Source: Primulina eburnea (taxonomy: Eukaryota; Streptophyta; Magnoliopsida; Lamiales; Gesneriaceae). From it: a stretch of 64,000 bases of DNA. The DNA is taken from contig NC_133108.1 of the NCBI RefSeq assembly GCF_022965805.1, positions 42,292,051-42,356,050 of the forward strand. The letters are read 5' to 3'. The position numbers and the translations under genes were made by a program. This document shows, piece by piece, positions 25,664 through 36,841 of the stretch. Under the pieces are notes generated by a model. That model saw nothing but the letters and a program-made list of their open reading frames with translations. It ran no database searches and was not told the origin of the DNA. Position 1 is the stretch's first letter. Each line of letters begins with the position of its first letter.

Positions 25664-26770
25664 TATTTATTGATTGATTGATATAGATATAGATATAGAT
25701 TACTTAAATGTTAATTAATATATAATTTTTTTTAAAAAATGGATATTTAGTATAATAAATGAAGGGTTGTAATAAAATAATAAGAAATGTTCTGATGATA
25801 CTTTTTTATGAGGGAAGTTCCAAACTGATGGTGAAGTAATTGTATTACTATTTTCGCATAAAGTTGCACTAAAATAGAGTTATTGATAAAGAGAAAACAT
25901 CGTATAAAATATTCAGTTCGTCGGTGGCAAGGCAGATGGAATATTTATTGGCAAAATGCAGATGTGGGGAGGGGCCTCACACTTGATTATAATCCATCCA
26001 TTGGCCACCCCCTACGTACATGCATGGACACTAGACGTGCGACTTTCGAGTCCCCAATATATATAATCGAAATATATTTAGTATGAAAGATGAGTTGAAG
26101 ATGATCATATTAAGTATGATCACAAGTATCTAAAATAACAACAATATAATGAGATTATCCCAAAACAAGAAGGTAAAAGAGAATCATATTAAGTATGAAA
26201 GATGAGTTGAAGATGGTCATATTGTATTTAATGCAAGAAATTAGTATATCGCATTATTATATCTGGGATATTCATTGTACAATTTAGTTCACGGTCCAAA
26301 TTATTTAGATCTCAAAATTGATATTTCATTTCAATCATATATAAAGCGGTTTGATTGTCGCAGATAATCTACATCATAAACATATATTGAAGAATCACAC
26401 ATGTATCTTCAAGAATCCTGTAAGTTCTAACATTTGATATACAAAACATGTTCCCAATGTAATAACCTCTATCAAATTAATTTAGTGTCACTGGATTATG
26501 ACTTTAGCTTCCATGGAAAAAGAGCTATGCATGACTCGAGATAGAACTAACGAAAATATAGCTCATTAATTCAAAAATAGCCAACACCTAGCTACTGTGG
26601 GGTTGGCAGTTGGGAGAATATATAGGGACGGTGGCATAGTTAATCTATGTTTACATAACTCGCGTCGCGCTTACACGTTGCACCCTAAAATATAGATCCT
26701 GCAGAAAATATTGGCACCATTTAATGCTGCTTAATTAGGTGAATTTTCCCTACTTCACACCAGTTAGCCG
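25664..26770. other. Intergenic spacer upstream of the third LTP gene
   Basis: TAGATA-rich just after the Helitron end, then AT-rich noncoding sequence. A pair of AAGTATGAAAGATGAGTTGAAGATG repeats occurs near 26079 and 26193. No gene seen. Confidence 0.5.
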
Positions 26771-26774
26771 GCAT

Positions 26775-26782
26775 CTATATAA
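26775..26782 (+). promoter_or_regulatory. TATA box of the third LTP gene
   Basis: CTATATAA, about 95 bp upstream of the ATG. Confidence 0.7.
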
Positions 26783-26872
26783 GGGGCTTGTATATCAATT
26801 ACCCCTTTACATCCACTTTTACAAATCAATATATATCTACAGATTTTCAAAGGTCTCCTTCATTTTGTATCC

Positions 26873-27332
26873 ATGGCTTTAAAAGCAATGATCTTGATCA
26901 GCGTCATGGTGGTAATGTGCATGACAGCAACTTTAAATGCACAGGACGTAAGCTGCCAGACTGTGGTGGACAGCTTGCTGCCGTGCAAAACATACCTCGA
27001 GCAGGGTGGGAACGTGCCAACTGCATGCTGCAATGGCGTTATTTCACTTAACAGCGCCGCTAACACCGCAGCTGACCGCAAGATCGTCTGCCAGTGTTTG
27101 AAGACCATAGCAAAATCTTATGCTATCAACCCTCAATATGCTTCCGGCCTGCCAGCCAGTTGCAAAGTTAACATTCCTTATCCCATCAGCTACGACACCA
27201 ACTGCGACACGTAATATCTTTCTTCAATTATTACATCGTTCTTATTATTCGCATACAGATTGGATGAGGACTTGTTTTGTATATATCTTCTGATTAACTG
27301 TTTTCTGTCAATTTTCTTGCAGTGTGCAGTGA
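26873..27332 (+). CDS. Non-specific lipid-transfer protein, type 1, with late intron
   Basis: CDS 26873-27210 joined to 27323-27332, 115 residues. The signal peptide (MALKAMILISVMVVMCMTATLNAQ) is followed by the eight-cysteine frame: VSCQ, LPCK, the CC pair, VCQC, SCKV and NCDT. The intron (GT at 27211, AG at 27321-27322) splits a Thr codon three codons before the stop, the usual place for nsLTP introns, and the spliced end reads NCDTVQ. Unspliced reading stops at once within the intron, so both forms keep all cysteines. It is more divergent from 17709 than the decayed copy is. AATAAA lies at 27518-27523. Confidence 0.94.
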
Positions 27333-27517
27333 ACGTAAGTGGAACTTGCTGGGACGTGGAATGGAGTGATATACGTACCTCGTAGTTATTTCTCCCTACC
27401 ATGCACGGGGAGAGTTTGTAATAAACATAATTGAAGGTCATTTAATTCCTTCAGTTCTTTCTCGTCATAACTTGGCCTCACTTTACTATTTGTAAGTTCT
27501 GTGTCAAGTTACATGTC

Positions 27518-27523
27518 AATAAA
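27518..27523 (+). terminator. Poly(A) signal of the third LTP gene
   Basis: AATAAA about 190 bp past the stop. Confidence 0.55.
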
Positions 27524-28202
27524 AGAAATATTTTACCATTATATTCTTGTACCAGTGATTATGAATAATGAAACATGAAAACTGAGATGTGGAAAAGGCC
27601 ACCATTCTAACAATAACAATCCATGCCAAATAATCACGCTTAGCAATGTACATAAAATAACTTCTTCTGACTCGCTCAAACGGATCCAATTTCAACTTCT
27701 GACAGGATCTGCCTGCTTGTTCCTAAATTAGGCCAAGTGGCCAACACTTTTGAGAGTTTATAGCTAAGTTCCACTACATGATTATTCACTTCATGACCTG
27801 CTGGTTTCTTCGTTTTTATACTGCGAATAATTCATGTGAATCAAACACAATACCTTCCAGACAAGCTTCCGGGTTTATTTTGTCGACAAAATTAAGTCCT
27901 GATTCTCCTTGGTCAAGTACTCCACTTCCCTTCAAATCAAGAGTAGCTTCTCATTAAGAAATCCAAACTCTTTTTCTTGTATCGTTAATCACCTTCTCAT
28001 GCATGCTCCGCATTCTGTACGTAATTTACCGCAAATTAACATATTCACACGTTTAACAAATGGTGTACCACTAAACTTTAATTGATTAAATTCTAAATAA
28101 AATGAATCAATATGACAGCAAAAGAACAAAATAAAATAAAAACTGGGTGCTAATACGGCTAACATTTATTTATTTTCGCAATGTAACATTAATACACTCT
28201 CC

Positions 28203-28888
28203 CTAGAGGAAGCTGGCTGGGTACCTCCGATCCCCTTGATTGTCCGAAGGCATGTATTGTGCCATGAATATGATAGCCCGAATCTCGGAGTCCATATCTC
28301 TGCATAAAAACAACTCATGTTATCCAATCGTAGTAACAATGTCGTAGTAACTACAAAATCGTGCGCGTAAGACTGCGTAGTCGAATTCATATATATCCGG
28401 ATCCTCACTACAAGAAAATCGGAGTCCATGTACCTCAGCATATCCAGAAACTCCAGCCACAGCCAACCCGACGATTGCAAACCACATAAACCCCCAACCT
28501 ACTCTTCACTGCCATTTTTACCTGAAAAAATAAAAAGAACGCACGACAACATAACTAAATCTCGTTAACTAGTAGTTGGTTTCTATGCATAAAATGATGT
28601 GAGATTGACGATAACACCTCATGCTTACTTATACATGTGTCATGTTCGTGTATGTATATAGAGTTGCCTCTGCAACTGCATTCATAACTTCCTCAGGTGT
28701 TCTTGCATTTGCAGTCTGCGCATTGGCACGCCAATTTTTCCTTGCACTAATCAATATCTGAAAGAAACAACCCGAGTTAAACTCGCATATCTGCCAATGA
28801 AACTGTAATTTACACACTGATGGGTTACCTTCACAACTATTATCTCCGTCACCCCTGAATCCTGGTGGGCACCTTTTGTATGGTCATC
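28203..28888 (-). other. Possible small spliced gene or gene relic, unrecognised
   Basis: Minus-strand blocks look exonic. Block 1 (28829-28888, 20 codons, AG before it and GT after it) reads DDHTKGAHQDSGVTEIIVVK. Block 2 starts at 28757 in the same phase and reads ILISARKNWRANAQTANA then TPEEVMNAVAEATLY. Block 3 (about 28430-28520) follows TTTTTCAG, holds an ATG and has one hydrophobic frame (WFAIVGLAVAGVSGYA). Block 4 reads DMDSEIRAIIFMAQYMPSD and ends at a TAG at 28203-28205. Blocks 2-4 could not be joined in one frame without a stop, so it may be a pseudogene or have exons I missed. No family recognised. Confidence 0.3.
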
Positions 28889-30500
28889 CTGAAAATGCTA
28901 ATAAAACATCATCATCCAGCCACAAAATTGCAATCTTTGAGGGTTAAGCTGTGATTTTCTTGGATTTAGCTAAGGTTAAGGGTCCTGCTTGGGGCGGGTT
29001 TGGCCAAAGTCATGATCTGCCCCGTCCCGCGAACCGGTAGGTCCAATCCAAATTGGACCTGTAGGACCCGTCGAAACTATATAATTTTGTATTTATTGAA
29101 TACAAAATTTAAAATTAACAAATCATTTAAATTTATATTTTTATATGTCTAAATTTATATTAGTATATTCAGAACAAAAAAATATTATCACAAATTAAAA
29201 TACATCGGCTTATATACAATTAATAACCAAAAAAATTGTAATAATATATTTTCCTATTAAATAAATAATAATAAAATAAAATAATTTCGATTCAAATTTT
29301 TTAATAATATATACACACGTACACATATTTTATTTTTAAATATATAGTCATATTTTGGCGGACGAGTTTGACCAAACTCATACCCACTTTTAGAGCTGCT
29401 AGGTCGGGTCTAAACCCATCTGGTTGGGACAACTTTAATACGGGATCGGGTTTCCCTATCCAATCTTTTTTTAAAACAAAAATATACAATAATTATAACA
29501 AATAATAATCATTACTATCTATAATAAATTATAAAGTTTAATTTCATTAGAGGAACTATTTTACTTACCATACCAAAAACATTTTTAATTTTACCCAACA
29601 TTCTAATAGAGATTTTATTTTATGTACTTATTTATTATCTTATCAATCTTTCTCTCTCTTTCTTTCGATTAAATATATTTGGTAAATCACTTTTCATTAT
29701 ATTTAATAATAATTTAAAAATAAAAATTATATTTAAAATGTTTTTTTTAAAAAAATAAACATATATTAAATATAAGCAACAAATAATATATTATATGATA
29801 TACATAACTTCACGTGACTAGCGTTAACCTTTGTTGTATAAAATTTCTCGTCTTCACTTTATTCCTAATCCAGATGATAATTACAAAATGTAATGTTATA
29901 ATTTGCAGAATAGTCTTCTATGTCATGACTTATGACATATAATGAATGCTATATTTAATCACGATAGAATAGATATGTATACTTTAATTTTTTAGCAAAA
30001 TAACGTATTTCAATTATTGAATTTAAAATCAATTTTCAAAAGCCAAATAAATGATCGAGCGTTTACTATTTTATCAAAAATTATATTTGCGTTATCAATT
30101 TTCTAACAAGCTCGCAACTGAGATGAAAGACTAAAATTGCTTACAAACGCAAAATTAGAAGGGGAAAAATAATTATTTTTTAAGTCCCTTTTTTTAATAC
30201 AAATTTTTCAAGTGAATAATGTGTATTAGGGGAAAAACATTTTATTTATTTGATTTCATAAATCTTCAAATCTATGTGGCCTTTTATGTGAAGAGTGGGT
30301 CTCATGTGAGATCGTATCACAGATCTTAATCTGTGAGACAGATCAATCCTACTCATATTTACAATAAAAAATAATACTCTTAACATATAAAATAATACTG
30401 TCTCATTTGAAAACAACCTAAAAGAAAACCTCCAATTTTGAGATTTTGTGCTTGAGATAAATAAAATATTTATATATATGGAAAGTAAAAGCCCTAAAGT
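28889..30500. other. Intergenic spacer
   Basis: AT-rich and noncoding. Two GC-richer patches (about 28980-29075 and 29355-29460) in GGGCGGGTTTGGCC style resemble ends of a decayed hAT-type element. A foldback repeat copy lies at 30294-30412. Confidence 0.5.
30294..30412. repeat. GTGAGACGGTCTCAC foldback repeat, copy 2 (half)
   Basis: Starts GGGTCTCATGTGAGATCG, then CACAGATC, TCAATCCTACTCATATTTAC and AATAATACTCTTAACAT. Only the left half of the family is present. Confidence 0.7.
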
Positions 30501-31056
30501 ACCCCGCATGCCTGCCTGAAAATGCCGTTAAGCTCTTCTCTCCAAATCTGATTCTCTGCAGCCGTACACGAACAATTCTGCATCGAAATGTATGAATATT
30601 TGCTTTCGTTTTTGGATATGAATTCATGTAACTGATTCAATTATATTCAGCTTCTATCGATTTTCATACGAGTGTTGAATCTTTACCTTTCTCTTTTGTT
30701 TGCTCGAATCACTGCTCATGTGTCCTGTGAATCTGATATCGGATTTCAATATTTGATGCGTAATCCATTTTCTTATGTTTCTTAGATCTGATTTTGCATT
30801 AGATATGTTTTGATTCACGAGTAAAAAAGTTCGATGGGAAAACGCCGTGTGTAAATTGTATGAAGGCTTTTGTTTTTCTTATTAGGGGATCTGATGTTTA
30901 CTTTAGCGAGTTTTGCTTCAGCAAAACATGATTTGTTCTAAATTGCTATTTTGAGTTCTATATTTGATTCTTGATTGAAATATTTCACAATTGAAATTTT
31001 AAATACCACTGCAGATTAAAACTTGGTACGAAAGTTCTGTTTGACCTGATTACAAA

Positions 31057-34000
31057 ATGGAGAATGGTCGGAGAAAGAAGAAAAGGAACAACAAGAAGAA
31101 GAATGAGCAAGCTACTACACTGACAGAAAGTGTCACCAATGATGGCAGGGACTCTACTTCTTATACCCGCAGTCATGTTGTGGAGACGGAACAGGATTTG
31201 GAGGTTCCATTTTCAGGGGCTACAGATGCCTCAAATGACGTTGGACGGAAAATGGATTCCGATACTGATGGTCATTTTTCTAATGGAATAGAAGAAGTAT
31301 GCCCACTTTCTTGTTTTTTGCTTTGTGCATGAATGTGCTTGAGGTTACCTGCAGAAACTTAAAAGGACATGACTCCTTTCTCCAGTTTATGAGACTCTGA
31401 TTGATATAATATGAATCTATGTGCAAATACACATTGATTTTTTTCATCTCACTGGCTTCATCATCTATGAAAAAAAAAATTAACATGTTTTTATGAGTGA
31501 GAAGTGGGTTGATTTCTTTATTGTAAATGGTCCATGCAGACTTATATCATTATTTTTATGTGTTTGTACCCGATTTGCATGAGTGTGGATTTTTGTTTAC
31601 CATTTAGAGACTGACTAACATTGCCGGCGACTGCTGCTTTTCTGTATCGAAGTTTGGGGAATGTTACAGTTCCAAATTTTAGCAGGAAATCCCCATGATT
31701 CATGACCATTATGACCACTAACATCAATAATCACTATACAAGTTCATGCAAGAAAAGCACAAATGTAGAAAGCTTGAGGGTTCGAAACAAACAAAACTTC
31801 AGTCATTAGTTATCACTTGTTTCCAGTTTTATTGGAATGAATTTTTTCCTACCATTAACTAGATTGTTGTCAACATACTTTTGACAGAAAAATAACATAC
31901 ACATACGTGTACTTTTGGGTTTTTTATGCTGAAGCATAATGTTCTATATCTTTGACAGAGAAACTTAGCTAAAGCAGAGAAACAGTATTGGATTGATAGA
32001 GAGGTATAAACAAATCTGATCTATCTTGTGCTATAAATCATAATTTATAGGGTTGCTTGTTTCAGACATTAGTTGTGGAAATCTTACTAATCTTTAGGCT
32101 TGGTAGGCAAGCTTTGAAGAGAAAATCAAACAACTGCAAGCTGAAAAGGATATACAGATGCAAAACGAGGTACCAAAAATTAAGTCATTCTTCTTTTGAT
32201 CTTTTATATTCCAGGACTGGAAATCTTTTATGTTTGTCATTATTTAAACTTCTTCTTACTCATAGGGTTATCTTTTGCCCTCAAATACATGTGTAATACA
32301 CAATCATTCACATATATATGTCTTTGTATGTAGGCATGACCACGGTTGAGGAACCAATGGTTCCGGTTCTAATGAAAGGTGAAACGGGAACAGAACCGCT
32401 TGGATACGGTTCTGGATCCAGTTGTGGTTTATAATTGTTCCGGTTACTGAACCGATTTGAAATAAAATTTACCATTTAAAATTTAAAGGAATAGTTTGAT
32501 TATTTAATTCAAATTGTCTATGTATACCACAAGATCTTAGATTAATTTACTATTCCAGTTCCTAATTTTCAGGAACCGGAACCAAACTGATATTGTTCCG
32601 GTTTTCGTGAGATGGTTCCAGAGAATTGTGGTCGGGTCTGTGTATTTAGCTTCTTATTTTAGCAATCTGTAATATGCTTTTACAGGCTATCCTTGAGAAT
32701 GAACTCAAAGAGTTGCTAAAGGAAAAAGATGAAAACTTGCAAAAATTGGTAAGTTATAGTTTGCCAGATTACCTTTGAATTCATTTATTCACAATTTTTG
32801 AAGAGACGGTTATTTTCTTGGAGTATTTCACTTGTTTCTAGTTTCCTTGACACACAATGACAATTTTTATGTGTATGTGCCATGCAGACTTGTATCATTA
32901 TTTTTATGTGCATCTTCTGCAAATGGATTTGCATGAGTGTAGATTCTTTTTGTTTACCATTGAGAGACTTGCTTAACATCTCCTTGCTGGGTGATTGCTG
33001 CAGTTTTTCTGTATCGAAGTTTGGGGAATGTTATACTTCCAAATTTAGCTGGAAATCCCCATGCTTCATGACCATTATGATCACTAACATCAACAATCAC
33101 TAAACAAATTCATGCAAGAAAAACGTAAACATAGGAAGCTTGAGGGTTCGAAACAAACACAACTTCTTTGGTCATTAATTTATTTTATCACTTGTTCCAG
33201 TTTCATAGGAGTGAGTTTTTTCCTACTATTAACTGGATCGTTGTCGATATACTTTTGACAGAAAAATAACTTACATATACTTTCACTTTTGGGTTTTTTA
33301 TTCTGTAGAATAATTTTCTGTACCTTTGACAGAGAAATTTAGCTAAAGCAGACAAACAGTATTGGATCGACAGAGAGGTATAAACAAATCTGATCTATCT
33401 GGTGCTGTGAATCATAATTTATATGGTTACTTGTTTCAAACATTAGGTATGGAATACTTACTAATCTTTAGGCTTGGTAGGCAAGCTTTGAAGAGAAAAT
33501 CAAACAACTGCAAGCTGAAAAGGATGCACAGATGCAGAAAGAGGTACCAAAAACTTGACTCATTCTTCTTTCAATATTTTATATGCTTGGACTTGAGAAC
33601 GTTTATATTTCCTTTATTTAACCTTCTTGTTACTCATAGGTTCATCTTGTGCTCTCTCATACATATGTGTAAAACACAATTGTTAGATAATAATATATAT
33701 CTATGTATGTGGCTTTCTTATTTAAGCATTTTTTAATATGCTTTAACAGGCTATTCTTGAGGACAAAATAATAAATTTGCTAAGGGAAAAGGATGAAAAC
33801 TTGCGAAATTTGGTGAGCATTAATTTGCCAGCTTACCTTGAATTCCTTTGCTTACAATTTTCGAAGAGACAATTATTTTCATGTAGTATTTAACTTGCTT
33901 TATTTTTCTTAACATGCAATGACAATTTTTCGTTAACAGGCAGGTCAAGAAGAAACAATCAGACAGTTACATGGTGAAAAGATCGCATGCATTCAGAAAG

Positions 34001-36248
34001 AGGTAGTTACTTTTGACTTTTTAGAGAAACTGACTTTCTATTGCCTTTATGTTCTCTCTGATTCGCAATTCTATCAATTTCATGTATAATTTTCCTTACT
34101 TGAAGGAGCTGATGATTTTCTGGCATTTACAGGATATGCTAGAAGAGAGATATAGACAATTACAAAGGGAAAAGGATGCTTACCTGCAGAAAGAGGTCAC
34201 TGTTTCATTACATTTTTGCAATCATTGCATAGCAATCTCACCTTTGTTGATTGTTGATACAGACTTACCAATTATCTGGATGGGTTAAAATTTTGACAGA
34301 TTTCAACTGAGGAATCAATTGCAGCTCTGAGTAATGATAGCAAAAAATTACAAGCTCGGGTACTAACCTTAGCAGTAATTTGAATTATTCTGTAATTTGC
34401 ATCACTCTCTCAGAGGATTTAATCTTCTGTGCCGACCTGCCTGAAATTTGAAATTTGTGTTCTGCTCAAGCTTACTCCTCGCACTTTTTTTATTAAAGAT
34501 TCTCATCAACAGTATAAAAGACCAAAATCCCCCATTTGATATTCATGAAAATTGTGTGAATACTCTTAAAAGATTACAAATATTTAAAATGCATAGTTCA
34601 AAAAACACGATACCAAAGTTCCTATGAAATTAATTTAGCATGAAAAAACAATGAATCATTGAGAAAAAAACTATTCAACTTTTATGAAATAGATTAGGAG
34701 ACCACGGCGGTGGTGGAGTCAAAGGGAGGAGGTCAAGGGTGGTCACCCCTATCAATTTTTTATTCTTCTATAGATTCATGTGCATCCACGAAAACATGAC
34801 TTTACTCCCTTAAATTCTTTGAGATTTGAAGCCTTAGTTTCGCCCCCTTCGTCTTACAAAAAAATATATCTTGGCTCTATCGCTCAACTGACGAATTTTA
34901 ATTCAGGCACTTTTCATTTATATAAAGGTGTATATTGAATTTTGTATATGATAAATAAGTATGTTTTTTACAGGTTTGGTGACTTGAGTTTATAGTAAGA
35001 ACTCATTTGTCTTAATACTAAATAGCTGTTGTTGATTTTTGCATATTGTAACCGAATAAATGATCTCTTGCATAGTCTAGAATTAGAATTTGGCACAAAT
35101 TTCAATTATGTATTTATTTTGTACTTGTAGAAGTTAGTCGTATCCAATATAAAAAATGGCATTTGAATTCAAATTTGGTCTCGGTTCTTTCGAAATCTAT
35201 GCATTATTCATAATAGTGGTTTTTTCTTGTTTTTCATAGAAACAGTATTTTTCTAATACCAGATATTAACATCTGAGCCTCGCAGGTGATGGAGTTAGAG
35301 GAGTCGAGGAAGAGTCTCCTCAAGGAAAAGCAAGAGTTGATAGAAAAAGTTTCCAGTTTACAGTTACATATCAACAATCTTGAGAGCACGATCACTTATT
35401 CTCATCCATATATGAATAACATAGGGGTAACATTCGATTATTGGGATTTGACTCCATTAGAAAGAAGCTGTGTGTCACATTTAGGGCTTATCATTGTTTT
35501 TGTTTTATCATAATAATTTACTATCTGATTCAGACTTCTGAAGATGGAAATGCAGACCATCAACGAGAAGTTATGCATCCACCATCTGAGAAATTGGTTC
35601 CAGAAAATCCAGAGCTAGTTGAAAAAGTAAGGTGTCAAACTGTGTAATGGTAGTTTTGAAGCTATAATGAATGAGATATGATACATTCTGGTGGCAGCAT
35701 GAAATCCTCAAGCCTCTATTTGGGATAGTTTTTTCCCTGAAAAAGTTTTTATTGGATTGAATAAACAATATAGTAAGAGTTTTATTCATGGCGATATCTT
35801 CCAGGTTAATGGGATGTATGCGGATTCTCTACCTGTTGGTTCCAATCCGGCGGACATAGCTGCTTTATCTGCTGTTGATAATAGCACGGCTCTTACACAA
35901 GATTTTGCTCTTGGAGCTGAAGGCAGGAAGATGATGCCTGTATCACACAGCGCACGATCCTTGGCAGAAGTAACGATTAATTTCGAGAGGAATGGTGAGG
36001 ATGTGAATGGTGAAGATGGTTCTGGAATGCCAAAATCCTCGGAAGAGATAGTGGAAGCTGATGAAATAGTGCAGATTCCATTAGGTGATAGTCAAACAGA
36101 GGATGCTAGTCTGGAGGTTTATGAGAAGAATGACGCCTCATTCATAGACGCCCCTTTGATTGGTGCTCCATTTCGATTCATATCATTTGTTGCTAGATAT
36201 GTTAGTGGAGCTGATTTAGTTAATAAAAACGCTGAGAACTCAGTCTAA
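31057..36248 (+). CDS. Coiled-coil protein built from 21-codon exons (13 exons)
   Basis: CDS exons: 31057-31296, 31959-32003, 32107-32169, 32686-32748, 33333-33377, 33481-33543, 33750-33812, 33940-34002, 34133-34195, 34300-34359, 35286-35426, 35534-35626, 35805-36248 (stop TAA). All junctions are GT-AG and phase 0; the product is 481 residues. A Lys-rich basic start (RRKKKRNNKKK, nuclear-signal-like) and an acidic linker are followed by a coiled coil of repeated modules (ASFEEKIKQLQAEKD, AILENELKELLKEKDENL, DMLEERYRQLQREKDA). The C-terminal domain ends APFRFISFVARYVSGADLV, which could bind a membrane or a partner. Exons 2-4 and 5-7 are tandem duplicates. A 5'-UTR intron (about 30594-31014) is likely. 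It resembles uncharacterised plant coiled-coil proteins; function unknown. Confidence 0.85.
31540..33900 (+). repeat. Intragenic tandem duplication carrying three exons
   Basis: The intron tract ACT-TATCATTATTTTTATGTG through TGTATCGAAGTTTGGGGAATG, and the downstream exons RNLAKAxKQYWIDRE, ASFEEKIKQLQAEKD and the AILExx exon, occur twice (about 31540-32850 and 32883-33900). Exons and introns are both highly similar, so the duplication is fairly recent. Copy 1 also carries a 310-bp insertion at 32331-32640. Confidence 0.9.
32331..32640. mobile_element. hAT-type MITE in one copy of the duplicated intron
   Basis: Ends TAGGCATGACCACGGTT and, reverse-complemented, CAGACCCGACCACAATT form an imperfect inverted repeat. 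Inner GGTTCC/GGAACC motifs recur at both ends. It is absent from the matching intron of the second duplicate (about 33700-33715), which gives the empty site. The target duplication is unclear: TGTATGTA at 32325-32332 against TGTATTTA at 32641-32648. Confidence 0.7.
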
Positions 36249-36841
36249 TATATAACCCAACTCGGGGGTATACTATAATGTAGTTTTTACATCTGGTCAG
36301 AATAGATACTTGGAGCATTGTTTCTCAAAATGCTGATAGATAGGCGGTGTCCAGCGAAATATGGCTGGCTCTCTATTTACAATTTTTTTAACGAAAGGAA
36401 ATTATACGAGTTGAGAAGTTCACCATCTTTTTTTTTGGCAGTCAATTATTGTTTTATGGAATCGTATTTCTTCGGAAAGTAACATAATTCTGCAATCTAA
36501 CTTAAAGTGTATCTAATAACTGCTCACGCTTGCTGCTGTTAAACTGATGACAAGGAACAAGTGAGTTACTAATATTCATCTCATTACAACAACCATTTTG
36601 TATAGCACAAACCTTGCTTTTACATCGTTTGCTCATGACAACAAGTACAACCAAGTGGCCGATAAAAGGTATTCTTAAATCTAAAATTCATGTTTCAAGC
36701 CATAAGTAAAATACATACATTTTGCTTCGTCGGGTAACATAAAACGCTCAACAAGTATAGGATTTTCAGGAACCAAAATATTTTCAAGTAATATCATGGG
36801 GAAAGAATGAAAAGAAGGATAAAAACCCTTCATGAGAAAGG

